Source: Halanaerobiales bacterium (lineage in GTDB: Bacteria > Bacillota_F > Halanaerobiia > Halanaerobiales > DTU029). Taken from it: DNA of 30,582 nt. Numbering within the stretch: position 1 is the first letter of the stretch; each line of letters opens with the position of its first letter. The notes under the pieces are model-generated. The model did no database searches and was not told the DNA's origin. It saw only the letters and a program-made list of their open reading frames with translations. Position numbers and translations under genes: made by a program. Positions 7,046-15,800 of the stretch are shown in pieces. The stretch is from contig JADQBV010000416.1 of assembly GCA_016278415.1 (NCBI GenBank), forward strand, positions 1 through 30,582. Direction: 5' to 3'.

Positions 7046-9820
7046 TTATTGATTAAAGTTACTTAATCTTGTTAATATATCTTCTAATTCTGTTATATAT
7101 TCACCATAGTCTGCCCAATTACCATCCTTAAGGCTTTCCTGGGCACTTTGATATGCCTCTAAGGCATCACTAGTTAGCTCATCAATAGTAGAGGGTAATA
7201 AATCATCAGTTTCATCCCTATCATCGGGCAATTGATCTTCTAACATTTCATCCTCTAATTCAGTCTCAACAATAGCTTCACCTATACCAAAGATGGCTTT
7301 AATTGATTCTTCAAGGCTTTCTCGCATTACCACTTTATCATTATATGATACAATAACCCTCTTCAATTCTGGTAATTCACTAGACTCTGCTTGTAGATAT
7401 ATAGGTTCTACATATAAGATAGAATCATTAATAGGGATTACCAATAAATTACCCCTAATAACCCGGGATCCCCTTTGACTCCATAGTGTGAGCAATTGAG
7501 ATATTTCTGTATCTTGGTCTATCCTTGATTCAATCTGCATTGGACCATACACTAATTTGTCTTTAGGGAAACTATAGAGAATTAAATCTCCGTAATTTTC
7601 ACCATCTGATCTTCCTGCCATCCAGGCGATCATATTATTTTTGTTACCAGGTGTAAATGGTTGCATCAATACAAATTCACTTTCTTCATTACCAGGCAAC
7701 TGCATTATTACATAATATGGTTCCATCTGTATACTATCACCTGCATAATTTTCTTGAGGTATATTCCAAATATCCTCTTTATTATAGAACACAGTAGAAT
7801 CCTGCATATGATAAGTACTATATAGTCTAGATTGAATTACAAATAAATCTTGAGGGTATCTAATATGGTTCCTAACATTTGCTGGCATCTCTTTTCCATC
7901 TCTAAATAAATCAGGAAATATCTTCATATAGGTGCTTGCTAATGGGTCTGATTTATCTATAACATAGAAATCCATGTCACCATTGTAGGCATCTATAACA
8001 ATTTTAATGGAATTCCTTATATAATTACCGACTCCCTGCATAGGTTGTGAATATGGAAATCTATTTGTAGTCGTATAGGCATCCTGTATCCAGAATAAAC
8101 GACCTTCTAAAGTAACTAAATAGGGATCAGAATCATAAGCAAGAAATGGAGCAACCCTTCTAACCCTTTGCTTAATATTACGATAATACATAATTCTACT
8201 CTGATTCACAATATCATTCGCTAAGAGAAATTTAATATTTCCATACCTCAGTCCATATAAGGCTTTTTTGAAAAAACTATCTAATTGTACTCCACCAGTT
8301 CCTGTATAATCATAATATTTATTCTCGGATCCCATTGGATAATGAAATTCCTTGGTCTTATTGTTAACAATTACATAGTCATTAGTCAACTCACCATAAT
8401 ATATTGATGGGTTGTTTATCTCCAAATTAATGGAAGATTCAGGTGGAATATTTTTAATGAAAAATTTAGGTAGACCTTCTGGTGTAACAACATTGACAGG
8501 ATTCATAACAACTCCATAACCATGGGTATATTTTAATTTTTGATTAATCCAGGTCTTTGCTTGGGCATTCAATTTACTTTGATCTACTTCTCTTCCTGCA
8601 AGCATAACTTGTCTGTACTCACCGTTAATATTATATCTATCAATATCAACATTGGGGAACCTATAGTAAGGCCTTAAACCCTGTAATTGATTGTAGGTAG
8701 ATAGAAGTGGTCTTGGGTCCCAAAGTCTTATATTATCAATAGTTTCTGTCTTCTCTGATAAAATGTTAGCTGTTAACTCGTTCTTTAATTCGAACTCACG
8801 TTTTTCAATATTGTCAAGCCCGTAGGCCTTTAATGTCATATCTATATTATAATCAATATATTTACTTTCTTTAGCTATTTCATTTGGTTCAACCTGAAAA
8901 CGTTGAACTATTCCCGGATATACACTTCCAAAGATAAAGGAAGCAAAAATCCAGAAGCCTAAACCCCAGATTAAAAGACGATAGCTTTTCTTAAACATAT
9001 TTATCAGTACAACTATAGCAATTGCTATAACTACATAAAACAATATCTTTAAGCCAACAAGATTAGCATTAATATCTGTATAGCTTGCTCCAAAGGCAAC
9101 CCCTCTAGCAGAATAGAGTAGGTTGTACATCATAAGACGATAAGACCAGGCCTTTAGAAAAAGGAATATAGCTATTAAAATTGATAAATGTGCCATAGCC
9201 CTACCTGATAACTTAAACTTCATTTCGTTAAAAGAGCTTATTCCAGATGCCAAAGTGTAAATTGCTCCTGTTACTACCAGTGTTAGTATAGTTAAGACCA
9301 TACCCATTTCTCTTATAAAATCGAAAAATGGTAATGAGAAAACATAAAATCCTACATCTCTCGAGAAAATAGGGTCAGTTATATTAAATGGTGTCTGATT
9401 AATGTATTTTAAGACAATCTGCCATAAATCTTGTCTAACCGAACTAAAGAGAAAACCCAATATTATACTACCGAGCAGAAAAATATAGCCTAATTTACGC
9501 TTATCAAGCCATTCCATAATTGAGTCGTTTTTTCCACCAAAAAGTGATTCTACATTATCATCTTTACTTACATTCAAATGTTCCAATAAAGGTTTCCTGG
9601 TAAAAGAAAGATTTATGTAAATAAAAATAGTAAATACTAATCCAACAATAAGCCTAAGATAAAAATTTGTAAAAAACATTGTCATAAAAGTCTGTGAAAA
9701 ATTAAGATTATCAAACCATAACCAGTCTGTTAATATTTGACTCCCTGTAGAAACCAAAATTATTATGGCAATGATTGTTAATACTATAATAGAAAGTAAT
9801 ATTTTAAGTCCTTTAGCCAC
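7046..9820 (-). CDS. UPF0182 family large membrane protein
   Basis: 924 residues. The N-terminal third has seven hydrophobic segments, the first at residues 5-28. The remainder is a large hydrophilic domain rich in Tyr/Asn/Pro, expected outside the membrane. Recognisable UPF0182 stretches include LKAYGLDNIEKREF, IRLWDPRPLLSTYNQLQ, YTHGYGVVMNPVN and the later MQPFTPGNKNNMIAWM. Near the C-terminus an acidic spacer (about residues 845-880: ELEDEMLEDQLPDDRDETDD) leads to a final helical segment seen in many members. The molecular function is unknown. The start is GTG at 9820, chosen because AGGAGGAG lies six bases upstream. It is monocistronic: terminators lie on both sides. Confidence 0.92.
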   Translation of the reverse strand: MAKGLKILLSIIVLTIIAIIILVSTGSQILTDWLWFDNLNFSQTFMTMFFTNFYLRLIVGLVFTIFIYINLSFTRKPLLEHLNVSKDDNVESLFGGKNDSIMEWLDKRKLGYIFLLGSIILGFLFSSVRQDLWQIVLKYINQTPFNITDPIFSRDVGFYVFSLPFFDFIREMGMVLTILTLVVTGAIYTLASGISSFNEMKFKLSGRAMAHLSILIAIFLFLKAWSYRLMMYNLLYSARGVAFGASYTDINANLVGLKILFYVVIAIAIVVLINMFKKSYRLLIWGLGFWIFASFIFGSVYPGIVQRFQVEPNEIAKESKYIDYNIDMTLKAYGLDNIEKREFELKNELTANILSEKTETIDNIRLWDPRPLLSTYNQLQGLRPYYRFPNVDIDRYNINGEYRQVMLAGREVDQSKLNAQAKTWINQKLKYTHGYGVVMNPVNVVTPEGLPKFFIKNIPPESSINLEINNPSIYYGELTNDYVIVNNKTKEFHYPMGSENKYYDYTGTGGVQLDSFFKKALYGLRYGNIKFLLANDIVNQSRIMYYRNIKQRVRRVAPFLAYDSDPYLVTLEGRLFWIQDAYTTTNRFPYSQPMQGVGNYIRNSIKIVIDAYNGDMDFYVIDKSDPLASTYMKIFPDLFRDGKEMPANVRNHIRYPQDLFVIQSRLYSTYHMQDSTVFYNKEDIWNIPQENYAGDSIQMEPYYVIMQLPGNEESEFVLMQPFTPGNKNNMIAWMAGRSDGENYGDLILYSFPKDKLVYGPMQIESRIDQDTEISQLLTLWSQRGSRVIRGNLLVIPINDSILYVEPIYLQAESSELPELKRVIVSYNDKVVMRESLEESIKAIFGIGEAIVETELEDEMLEDQLPDDRDETDDLLPSTIDELTSDALEAYQSAQESLKDGNWADYGEYITELEDILTRLSNFNQ

Positions 9821-9984
9821 TTTATCTCCTCCTAATAATATTTTCCTTTTATTCTTTTCAATTATATATAATATTCCCTAAAGATAATAAATATCCTCCC
9901 AAAAAAGAAAAAAATAAATCAAAGCAAATCAAATATATATAAATAAAAGTAAACTAAAGACTTTTCCATTATATAATATTAGGT

Positions 9985-10027
9985 AAAAAAAATGGCCTTA
10001 TCGGCAGTAAACACCAATAAAGTCATT
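9985..10027 (-). terminator. Rho-independent terminator after the VWA gene
   Basis: On the minus strand AATGACTTTATTGG pairs with CCGATAAGGCCATT (13 of 14 positions including wobbles), followed by eight Ts. It sits 21 bases beyond the VWA stop. The rest of the gap to the UPF0182 start (9821-9984) is AT-rich with no feature I can support. Confidence 0.85.
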
Positions 10028-10048
10028 CTAAAGAGATCTATATTATAC

Positions 10049-10729
10049 TTATTGTGTAAAAGTTGCTACTACATTTTCATGATTATTATATGTGAAGTAT
10101 TGACCACCGGTTTTCTCAGCCATATCTTTTAATCGTTCTTTTATTTTCTCCTCATCTGGTTCACCTATATGAACAATATGAAGTACAATATTTTCATTAG
10201 CAAATTTAGAAATAACTTCACCTGTTGGCATTTCTCCATTATCGATACCATCACTGATTAACATTATGTATTTTTTTCCTTGTATATCTACTACATCTTT
10301 ATAGGCTTCTTGCAATGAGTACGCTATAGGAGATTTACCAAGGGGTTGAACATTAGTAATAAAATTTATAATATTTTCCCTATTTCCTTCTTGAAATGGA
10401 ATCGCTAAGAAAGAATCCTTTAAATCTCCTACTCTTCTTGCTCCGAATATTCGTAAGCCTACATTTACTTTATCTGGTATTTTATCTGCAAATGTTTTCA
10501 AAACATCTTTAGAGCGTATAATTTTTTCCACTCCGTAGTCTCTTCCCCACATACTGCCTGAGGCATCCCAAATCACCTCTAGATAAACATCATTCTCGTC
10601 TTCTGTTATATTCACATCATAATTTGAAACTTTCTTAGCACCCTGTTTCCACAATCCCTCATATGCACCAAGAAAGACACCTAATATAATGAGACATATT
10701 AACAAAAGTCTTATAGAATTATCTCTCAT
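10049..10729 (-). CDS. Membrane-anchored von Willebrand factor A domain protein
   Basis: 226 residues. One N-terminal membrane helix or signal anchor (SIRLLLICLIILGVFLGAY, residues 5-23) puts the rest outside the cell. The VWA domain has an intact MIDAS metal site: DASGSM near residue 55, the GKSPI loop near residue 133 (Ser in place of the commoner Thr), and LISDGID near residue 158. VWA domains bind protein ligands through a Mg2+ ion; the partner is unknown. The ATG at 10729 is preceded by AGGGGGGAT. That Shine-Dalgarno can be paired by CTCCCTG 20 bases upstream, and the leader contains further large hairpins. A strong terminator follows. Confidence 0.85.
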   Translation of the reverse strand: MRDNSIRLLLICLIILGVFLGAYEGLWKQGAKKVSNYDVNITEDENDVYLEVIWDASGSMWGRDYGVEKIIRSKDVLKTFADKIPDKVNVGLRIFGARRVGDLKDSFLAIPFQEGNRENIINFITNVQPLGKSPIAYSLQEAYKDVVDIQGKKYIMLISDGIDNGEMPTGEVISKFANENIVLHIVHIGEPDEEKIKERLKDMAEKTGGQYFTYNNHENVVATFTQ

Positions 10730-10736
10730 ATTACAT

Positions 10737-10922
10737 CCCCCCTGTTTAAAATATATTAATTTTCAGGGAGAATAGAACAAATCCGCCAATTTAATAGGCG
10801 GATTTAGTAATTACCCTCATAACTAACTGCTACTAAAATCTATACGTAGCAATGAATGCAAGTAGCAGTTAGTTCCAGGATTTGTTCTTCTAAGTTTCTG
10901 TTAAACATCTGAAACTTAGAAG
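10737..10922 (-). promoter_or_regulatory. Multi-hairpin leader with competing pairings before the VWA gene
   Basis: Minus-strand order: P1, CTTCTAAGTTTC/GAAACTTAGAAG (10922-10911 with 10898-10887); P2, AACTAACTGCTACT/AGTAGCAGTTAGTT (10874-10861 with 10834-10821); P3, AAATCCGCC/GGCGGATTT (10805-10797 with 10787-10779). All are perfect. An 11-bp perfect long-range stem, AGAACAAATCC/GGATTTGTTCT (10888-10878 with 10784-10774), would replace P3 and enclose P2. Next, TCTCCCTG (10771-10764) can pair with CAGGGGGG (10744-10737), which contains the VWA Shine-Dalgarno. This fits a switchable translational leader. A palindromic mobile repeat is the main alternative. Confidence 0.5.
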
Positions 10923-10927
10923 TCACT

Positions 10928-11632
10928 TTATATATAATTTAATTGATCATAGCTATGATAACCTTTTTGCCCTATTACAATATGATCTAAGAAATCAATG
11001 CCCAACACCTTACCTGCTTTTATAAGTCTTTTTGTTAATAATAAATCTTTTTGGGTTGGCTCTGTGAAATTTCTTGAAATATTCTCAGCAATTATAACTG
11101 ATGCTTTTTCTTCTAATAAAAATGGTGTTTGAAATATAACACGGGGATCATATATAGAATTACTTAAGTCTTCTCCCAAGAAGTCCCAAGATATAATATA
11201 GTTATTTTTATCTAGTGTTAATATCATCAGTCTTCTCATATTCTCTGAGTTTAATTTATTAAAAAGATTATATACATCAATAGGTTGCAAAATTGGTTTA
11301 TTTACTTCTACATTAGTTTCCGGAGTTAGTTCACATTTTTCAAGGAAATTTTCTATTGTTTCTATTTCGTCTAGAGATTTATGAAATTCAATCACTTGAT
11401 CGATATCGATTAAGTCTGAACTCACTTGATTTACAGAATTGCTTATTTTATTTTTAATTGTTAAATGTTTTGAATCCAGTATTTGATACCTGGTTTTCTT
11501 ACATTTTGGACAATTAAAAGCTACAAAACCTTTTCCCCTATACCTTCCTACACTATGATCAAATTGACCCAAGCCCAAAATATTATCCTCATCTATCCCT
11601 GTACCACATCTCCAGCAATATATATTTAACAT
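10928..11632 (-). CDS. Zinc-ribbon / RadC-like JAB domain protein, metal site degenerate
   Basis: 234 residues. The N-terminus has a zinc-ribbon pattern: CWRCGTG near residue 6 and CPKCKKTRY near residue 41. The C-terminal 120 residues follow the RadC-type JAB/MPN fold. The motif RLIKAGKVLGIDFLDHIVIG near residue 202 aligns with the RadC ending rrLxxAgxllGIxllDHiIiG. Where RadC has the HxHPSG metal-binding motif, this protein has ENISRN followed by TEPTQKD, so both histidines are missing although the later Asp and the DH remain. It is therefore probably not a metalloprotease; a binding or structural role is inferred. The ATG at 11632 has GGGAGAGGGG upstream. The hairpin-rich VWA leader follows its stop. 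Confidence 0.7.
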   Translation of the reverse strand: MLNIYCWRCGTGIDEDNILGLGQFDHSVGRYRGKGFVAFNCPKCKKTRYQILDSKHLTIKNKISNSVNQVSSDLIDIDQVIEFHKSLDEIETIENFLEKCELTPETNVEVNKPILQPIDVYNLFNKLNSENMRRLMILTLDKNNYIISWDFLGEDLSNSIYDPRVIFQTPFLLEEKASVIIAENISRNFTEPTQKDLLLTKRLIKAGKVLGIDFLDHIVIGQKGYHSYDQLNYI

Positions 11633-11875
11633 TGTCCCCTCTCCCTTCTAGAAATGTGTTCTATATTACATTTATATTTGTTTAATTTTAAATTAATACA
11701 TCTACTTAGCTTTTTTCTCGATTATCTTCTTTACTTCATAATACACTTCGTCTTTGTTAATTGTTAAAATTGCATTAATAATAATAATATTAACACCTCT
11801 ACCACTACAAGAATAAAGTAAATCCTAATAAACACCTCATTATATAAAATTCTACAATATAGTCTATTATTCCTG

Positions 11876-13132
11876 CTAATTTACTAAATTTATAATAATA
11901 TCATCATAATTAATTTTTTCCATTCCTTGAATTTTGCTATTAATTAATTCTGTTAAATATTTCTCAATATCTTTTCCTAGCAAGTCTAGTTGGTTTATAG
12001 GATATGTCCCTGTTAAACGTGGAGCAAGTTCATCGATAGATATTTTTAAAGGATAGGTATTACTCAAGGCCTCGTTTATTTCTATAATTAGGTCATTATC
12101 AATATATTGAAGATTTCCATTTATCTTATCAGTCTTGAATTCTAAAAATTTATGTATAGAAGAATCTTCTTTATAACTCAAATAATTATCAAATAGTGAC
12201 TTAAATCTCTCATTTTGTATCTTTTCGATATATTCAACTATACCTTTTCTTAACATTGGCTTAATTTTATTTAAAGAGGGAATAGGCAATTTTTCGCCGA
12301 TATTAAAGCCACAACTGCATTTTATATTTTTATCAAGTATTTCATCAAGATGTTTATTTTTACATTGTTCAGGGAAAAATGTTTCTATATATCTCTTTAT
12401 TGGTTTTAAATTATAGGCAACATTAATAACTTTAATATCTGATAAACTTTCTAAGGCATTGTACTCAGGTAAATTATAAAGCTGTCGATAAAAATCCCTC
12501 AACTTTTGGTGGTATTTATTATGTTCCTCTTTATAATTTTTTTGATATCTATTAATAAATATATCGATATCATTTTTAAAATCATTAAATACTTTTGGAT
12601 TAGTAATTATTAATTTTAATTCATTGAATTTTTTTAATAAGGTTATTAAGCCAATTCTTAATTCTTCATAGCCCCTCAGTGGCAAAGAAATATTCTTTAA
12701 ATAATTATACCTGTTAATTAAAATATGGTCTTTACGATTACGAATAAAGGACAAATTTTCATTTACTAACTTTAAATTTTCTATGAATATTTCTACATTA
12801 CCATATGTAGAAATTATTAATTTATGAAAACTATTTAGGCCTTTAAAAACCTCATTATCTAATCGATAAATATTTTGGTCTAATAAAAAATTAAATTTAA
12901 ATAATTCATTATTAATCTCTTTCATTTGTCCACTTTCTTCTAAAACATAACATAAATTAAGATTCATTCTTATAGTCTGTTCAATTTCCTCTTTCATATT
13001 TGCTTTTATATTTACGATAATTTCCCAAACATAACTTTGATTTTCACTATTATTATCTTTCTCACTCATGATATAGCCAAATTCAGATAATATATCAATT
13101 AAATCACGCCACACTTCAGTTTTTAGGTCCAT
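11876..13132 (-). CDS. Uncharacterised 418-aa protein, mostly helical
   Basis: I do not firmly recognise this protein. It is hydrophilic, Lys/Asn/Ile-rich and predominantly helical, with no signal peptide or membrane segment. A central region with coiled-coil character (about 170-235) leads to a cysteine cluster near residue 280 (KCSCGFNIGEKLPIP, with another Cys about 20 residues earlier). The end is a helical domain (EINEALSNTYPLKISIDELA...LTGTYPINQLDLLGKDIEKY). From memory, the Cys-cluster plus C-terminal helical layout resembles the C-terminal part of large DUF6079/PglY-type proteins from BREX-like defence loci. There is no P-loop ATPase here, and this resemblance is tentative. ATG at 13132 with GGGAGGTAAT upstream. 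No terminator separates it from the JAB gene 243 bases downstream. Confidence 0.65.
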   Translation of the reverse strand: MDLKTEVWRDLIDILSEFGYIMSEKDNNSENQSYVWEIIVNIKANMKEEIEQTIRMNLNLCYVLEESGQMKEINNELFKFNFLLDQNIYRLDNEVFKGLNSFHKLIISTYGNVEIFIENLKLVNENLSFIRNRKDHILINRYNYLKNISLPLRGYEELRIGLITLLKKFNELKLIITNPKVFNDFKNDIDIFINRYQKNYKEEHNKYHQKLRDFYRQLYNLPEYNALESLSDIKVINVAYNLKPIKRYIETFFPEQCKNKHLDEILDKNIKCSCGFNIGEKLPIPSLNKIKPMLRKGIVEYIEKIQNERFKSLFDNYLSYKEDSSIHKFLEFKTDKINGNLQYIDNDLIIEINEALSNTYPLKISIDELAPRLTGTYPINQLDLLGKDIEKYLTELINSKIQGMEKINYDDIIINLVN

Positions 13133-13252
13133 AACTATTACCTCCCTATTTTAAACTCATCAATATACTAGTTCTATATACACCATAATTTTCCTTTGTA
13201 GATAATGTATTACTTTGTCGGAGGCAATAAGTTTTTTCCGAGCATATACATC

Positions 13253-13282
13253 AAAAAAGGACAGCCGATAATAGCTGTCCTT
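13253..13282 (-). terminator. Terminator of the trkH-pgsA operon
   Basis: The minus-strand stem AAGGACAGC/GCTGTCCTT (13282-13274 with 13265-13257) has an 8-base loop and is followed by a run of Ts. It sits 30 bases after the pgsA stop. Confidence 0.88.
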
Positions 13283-13311
13283 ACATTATGTAGATATATG
13301 CCCTTTTTTCC

Positions 13312-13836
13312 TTAAATATTACTCTTATTAGACAAACATTTAGCAGTTGTATGAATGTAATTATACCCAGAAATTACATTTAGAGGTATAGCTAAATAAA
13401 ATAAATAGGTAGCAATACTATTAAAATCCATTAATTGTAAGGCTATAGCGATATAAAGCAAAAAAATAGATGCCTTACCAATATAACTTGGATTTATAAA
13501 GTCAAAACCCATTAAATAAGATATTATAGAACTCAAGAAAATAAATACCTCTCGTGTTAATATGATTAATGCTATATATCCTGGGATAATACTTTTAATA
13601 GTAAGAGCAATTAAAATACTTATAATCGTAAGTTTATCGGCAAAGGGATCTAGCATCCTACCTAATTTACTTGTTAAATCATATTTACGAGCAAAATAAC
13701 CATCAAAAAAATCAGTAATTCCCGATATAGAAAATAAGACGCCAGCTATTAAATAATCAGTTGCTATAAAATAATAAATAAAAAAAGGAATCAATATAAT
13801 CCTTATAATTGATAATATATTAGGTAATAAATGCAT
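13312..13836 (-). CDS. pgsA: CDP-alcohol phosphatidyltransferase (phosphatidylglycerophosphate synthase)
   Basis: This 174-residue integral membrane enzyme has the family motif D-x2-DG-x2-AR-x8-G-x3-D-x3-D complete, seen as DFFDGYFARKYD then LGRMLDPFADK near residues 42-71. Four or more hydrophobic segments surround it. It joins CDP-diacylglycerol and glycerol 3-phosphate to make phosphatidylglycerophosphate, the precursor of phosphatidylglycerol and cardiolipin. PgsA is the best assignment from length and motif; another CDP-alcohol transferase specificity cannot be excluded. ATG at 13836 with GGATGTGG upstream. It lies 20 bases after the small protein gene and is the last gene before a strong terminator. 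Confidence 0.85.
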   Translation of the reverse strand: MHLLPNILSIIRIILIPFFIYYFIATDYLIAGVLFSISGITDFFDGYFARKYDLTSKLGRMLDPFADKLTIISILIALTIKSIIPGYIALIILTREVFIFLSSIISYLMGFDFINPSYIGKASIFLLYIAIALQLMDFNSIATYLFYLAIPLNVISGYNYIHTTAKCLSNKSNI

Positions 13837-13856
13837 TGGACCACATCCTAGATCTC

Positions 13857-14168
13857 TTAGTTTTCATTAAACTCTTTTTCTGATATAATACTTCCTCCAT
13901 CTAATTGACTATCTATAATATTATATCTTCTATCAAAATCAATTTTGACATTAATTTTATTATAACATTTATTACAAATTACAACCTTTTTTAAACGATA
14001 ATCCGCCTGTTCATTTTCTTCATATATCTTTTGAATATCATAACTTTTTCGTACAAGTAGTTTTATCTTGTCTCCACACTTTTCATCCTTTATGTAAAAA
14101 TTTATTAAATTGCCCTGTCCACTAGGTTGAAATATATTCTTTACAAAATCAAAAAATCCCAATATCAT
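13857..14168 (-). CDS. Small conserved protein with Cys motif (103 aa)
   Basis: The sequence starts MILGFFDFVKNIFQPSGQG, has an intermediate DEKCGDKIKLLVRKSYD, and then CNKCYNKINVKIDFDRRY near residue 65. The N-terminal FFDFVKNIF amphipathic segment, the CNKC pair and the C-terminal GGSIISEKEF recall a small conserved Firmicute family of unknown function in which two cysteine pairs form a ribbon. Here the first pair is reduced to one Cys (KCGDK). The domain family is a recollection rather than an identification. ATG at 14168 with AAGGGGGAT just upstream. It lies between trkH and pgsA in one transcription unit. Confidence 0.65.
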   Translation of the reverse strand: MILGFFDFVKNIFQPSGQGNLINFYIKDEKCGDKIKLLVRKSYDIQKIYEENEQADYRLKKVVICNKCYNKINVKIDFDRRYNIIDSQLDGGSIISEKEFNEN

Positions 14169-14232
14169 ATCCCCCTTAACAAAATTCTATATATCAATAT
14201 ATATTATAACTTAAAGAGACAAGTATTTCAAG

Positions 14233-15663
14233 TTAACTCCAATCCATAAATATAAAAACAAGGATAGTGTATATTTCCAAACGACCCATCAGCATACAAG
14301 CGATTAGTATCATTTTTGCAGTATCAGGTAATGGTAAATATGAATTTAATGGTCCTACTAATTCTAGACCAGGTCCTATATTACCAATAGTAGATGCTAC
14401 AGCTGATATTGAACTAAGTATATCAATACCAAAATATGTTAATCCTAGGACTCCAGTAACAAATACTACTATATACAAGAAGAAAAAACCAAGAATACTT
14501 GTTGATACCGACTCTGATATTACTTGGTTATCGATTTTAACTTTATTAATACTACGAGGATGTAACAGTCTATATAACTCCTGTAAGCCCTTTTTTAAAA
14601 GTATCTTTACCCTTATAACCTTTATGCCTCCAGCAGTTGAACCAGCACTACCTCCAATAAACATCAGTACTAGTAATATCCAGCGACTAAATGGTGGCCA
14701 ACTATCATAATCAACAGTAGCATATCCTGTGGTACTAGAAATAGAAACTACTTGGAAAGAAGCATATCTCAATGAATTAACAAAATCATAATTACTGTTA
14801 CTTAAATTAAAGGTTATTAAACATATTGCTATTATTAATAGGATAATATAAAACCTTAATTCTTCATTCTTAAATACACTAAACCATTTCCCCCTGAAGA
14901 AACTATAGATCAATTCAAAATTTGTGCCTCCAAGAAACATGAAAATAATTACAATAATATCAATAACAACACTTTTATATGCACCTACACTTAAGGCCCT
15001 TGATGAAAAACCACCTGTAGATATTGTACCAAAGGAATGTATTATACTTTCAAATAAAGGCATGCCATATATATATAATAATATTACTTGGGAAATTGTT
15101 AAAATTAAATATATAAATAATAAGGTCTTGGCAGTATCCTGAATTCTCGGTTTTATCCTATTATGCATAGGACCAGGTACCTCAGCCTTAAACAAGTACA
15201 TATTCCCAGCTAATTGAGGTAATATAGCCATAGTAATTACGATAATACCCATACCACCTAACCAATGCGTTAAACTTCTCCAAAATAAAATAGTATGGCT
15301 CAAGCTCTCTAATGACATTATAACAGTAGCACCTGTAGTTGTAAATCCTGAAACACTTTCAAAAAATGCATCAATTGGATTAGAAAAAATCCCTGCTAAT
15401 ATAAAGGGAAATGCACCGAAAAGTGATACTAATAGCCATCCCAGAATAACTACAACAAAGCCATCTTTATACTGTAAACCATTTTTAGAAAATTTGAATT
15501 TCCGTAATATAAATCCACATAATGCAGTTATCCCCATAGTAATAATAAAAACAAAAGCATCTTCTTCCCGATAATATAAACCTATCAAGATTGGAAGTAG
15601 CATAGAAAGTGCTATCAATTGTAATAAATTACCTAGTATATTAAATATTGATTTAAAATTCAT
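14233..15663 (-). CDS. trkH: TrkH/KtrB-type potassium channel subunit
   Basis: This 476-residue membrane protein has the four pore-loop repeats of TrkH/KtrB: SGFTTTGATV near residue 105, TISTGGFSS near 213, SSTTGYATVDY near 305 and TIGNIGPGLELVGP near 430. The selectivity-filter glycines are all present. It forms the K+-translocating subunit and needs a cytoplasmic RCK regulator, presumably the TrkA-like product encoded about 870 bases upstream. Start ATG at 15663 with GAGGGGAT. It leads an operon with the 103-residue protein and pgsA. Its upstream neighbour (OsmC-like) is divergent. Confidence 0.93.
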   Translation of the reverse strand: MNFKSIFNILGNLLQLIALSMLLPILIGLYYREEDAFVFIITMGITALCGFILRKFKFSKNGLQYKDGFVVVILGWLLVSLFGAFPFILAGIFSNPIDAFFESVSGFTTTGATVIMSLESLSHTILFWRSLTHWLGGMGIIVITMAILPQLAGNMYLFKAEVPGPMHNRIKPRIQDTAKTLLFIYLILTISQVILLYIYGMPLFESIIHSFGTISTGGFSSRALSVGAYKSVVIDIIVIIFMFLGGTNFELIYSFFRGKWFSVFKNEELRFYIILLIIAICLITFNLSNSNYDFVNSLRYASFQVVSISSTTGYATVDYDSWPPFSRWILLVLMFIGGSAGSTAGGIKVIRVKILLKKGLQELYRLLHPRSINKVKIDNQVISESVSTSILGFFFLYIVVFVTGVLGLTYFGIDILSSISAVASTIGNIGPGLELVGPLNSYLPLPDTAKMILIACMLMGRLEIYTILVFIFMDWS

Positions 15664-15774
15664 AAATATCCCCTCAATTCATTTATGTAAAATACAAACC
15701 CTTATTTCTTAATATTTATGTATATAAAAGATTTGCTATGAATTGAGTTTTTATATTTAGGGTAAGATTAAAGA

Positions 15775-15780
15775 TATAAT
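15775..15780 (+). promoter_or_regulatory. Possible -10 box of the OsmC-like gene
   Basis: A perfect TATAAT lies 20 bases before the start codon and just before the AAAAGGAG ribosome-binding site. No good -35 element is spaced correctly, and the implied leader is very short, so this is tentative. The 137-base gap also has to hold the divergent trkH promoter. Confidence 0.3.
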
Positions 15781-15800
15781 GAACTAAAAGGAGAATTAAA

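Noticed and set aside
11702..11824. Open frame of 40 codons on the minus strand between the unknown protein and the JAB gene, ending in a protein-like Lys/Glu-rich stretch (INKDEVYYEVKKIIEKKAK).
   Set aside because: It has no ATG, GTG or TTG and no ribosome-binding site. It could be the tail of a decayed gene, but that cannot be supported from this window alone.
14267..14710. A 147-codon open frame antisense to trkH.
   Set aside because: It lies wholly within the well-recognised trkH reading frame on the other strand, has no ribosome-binding site and its translation has no recognisable features. The same applies to the antisense frames at 20420-20785 and 23276-23611.
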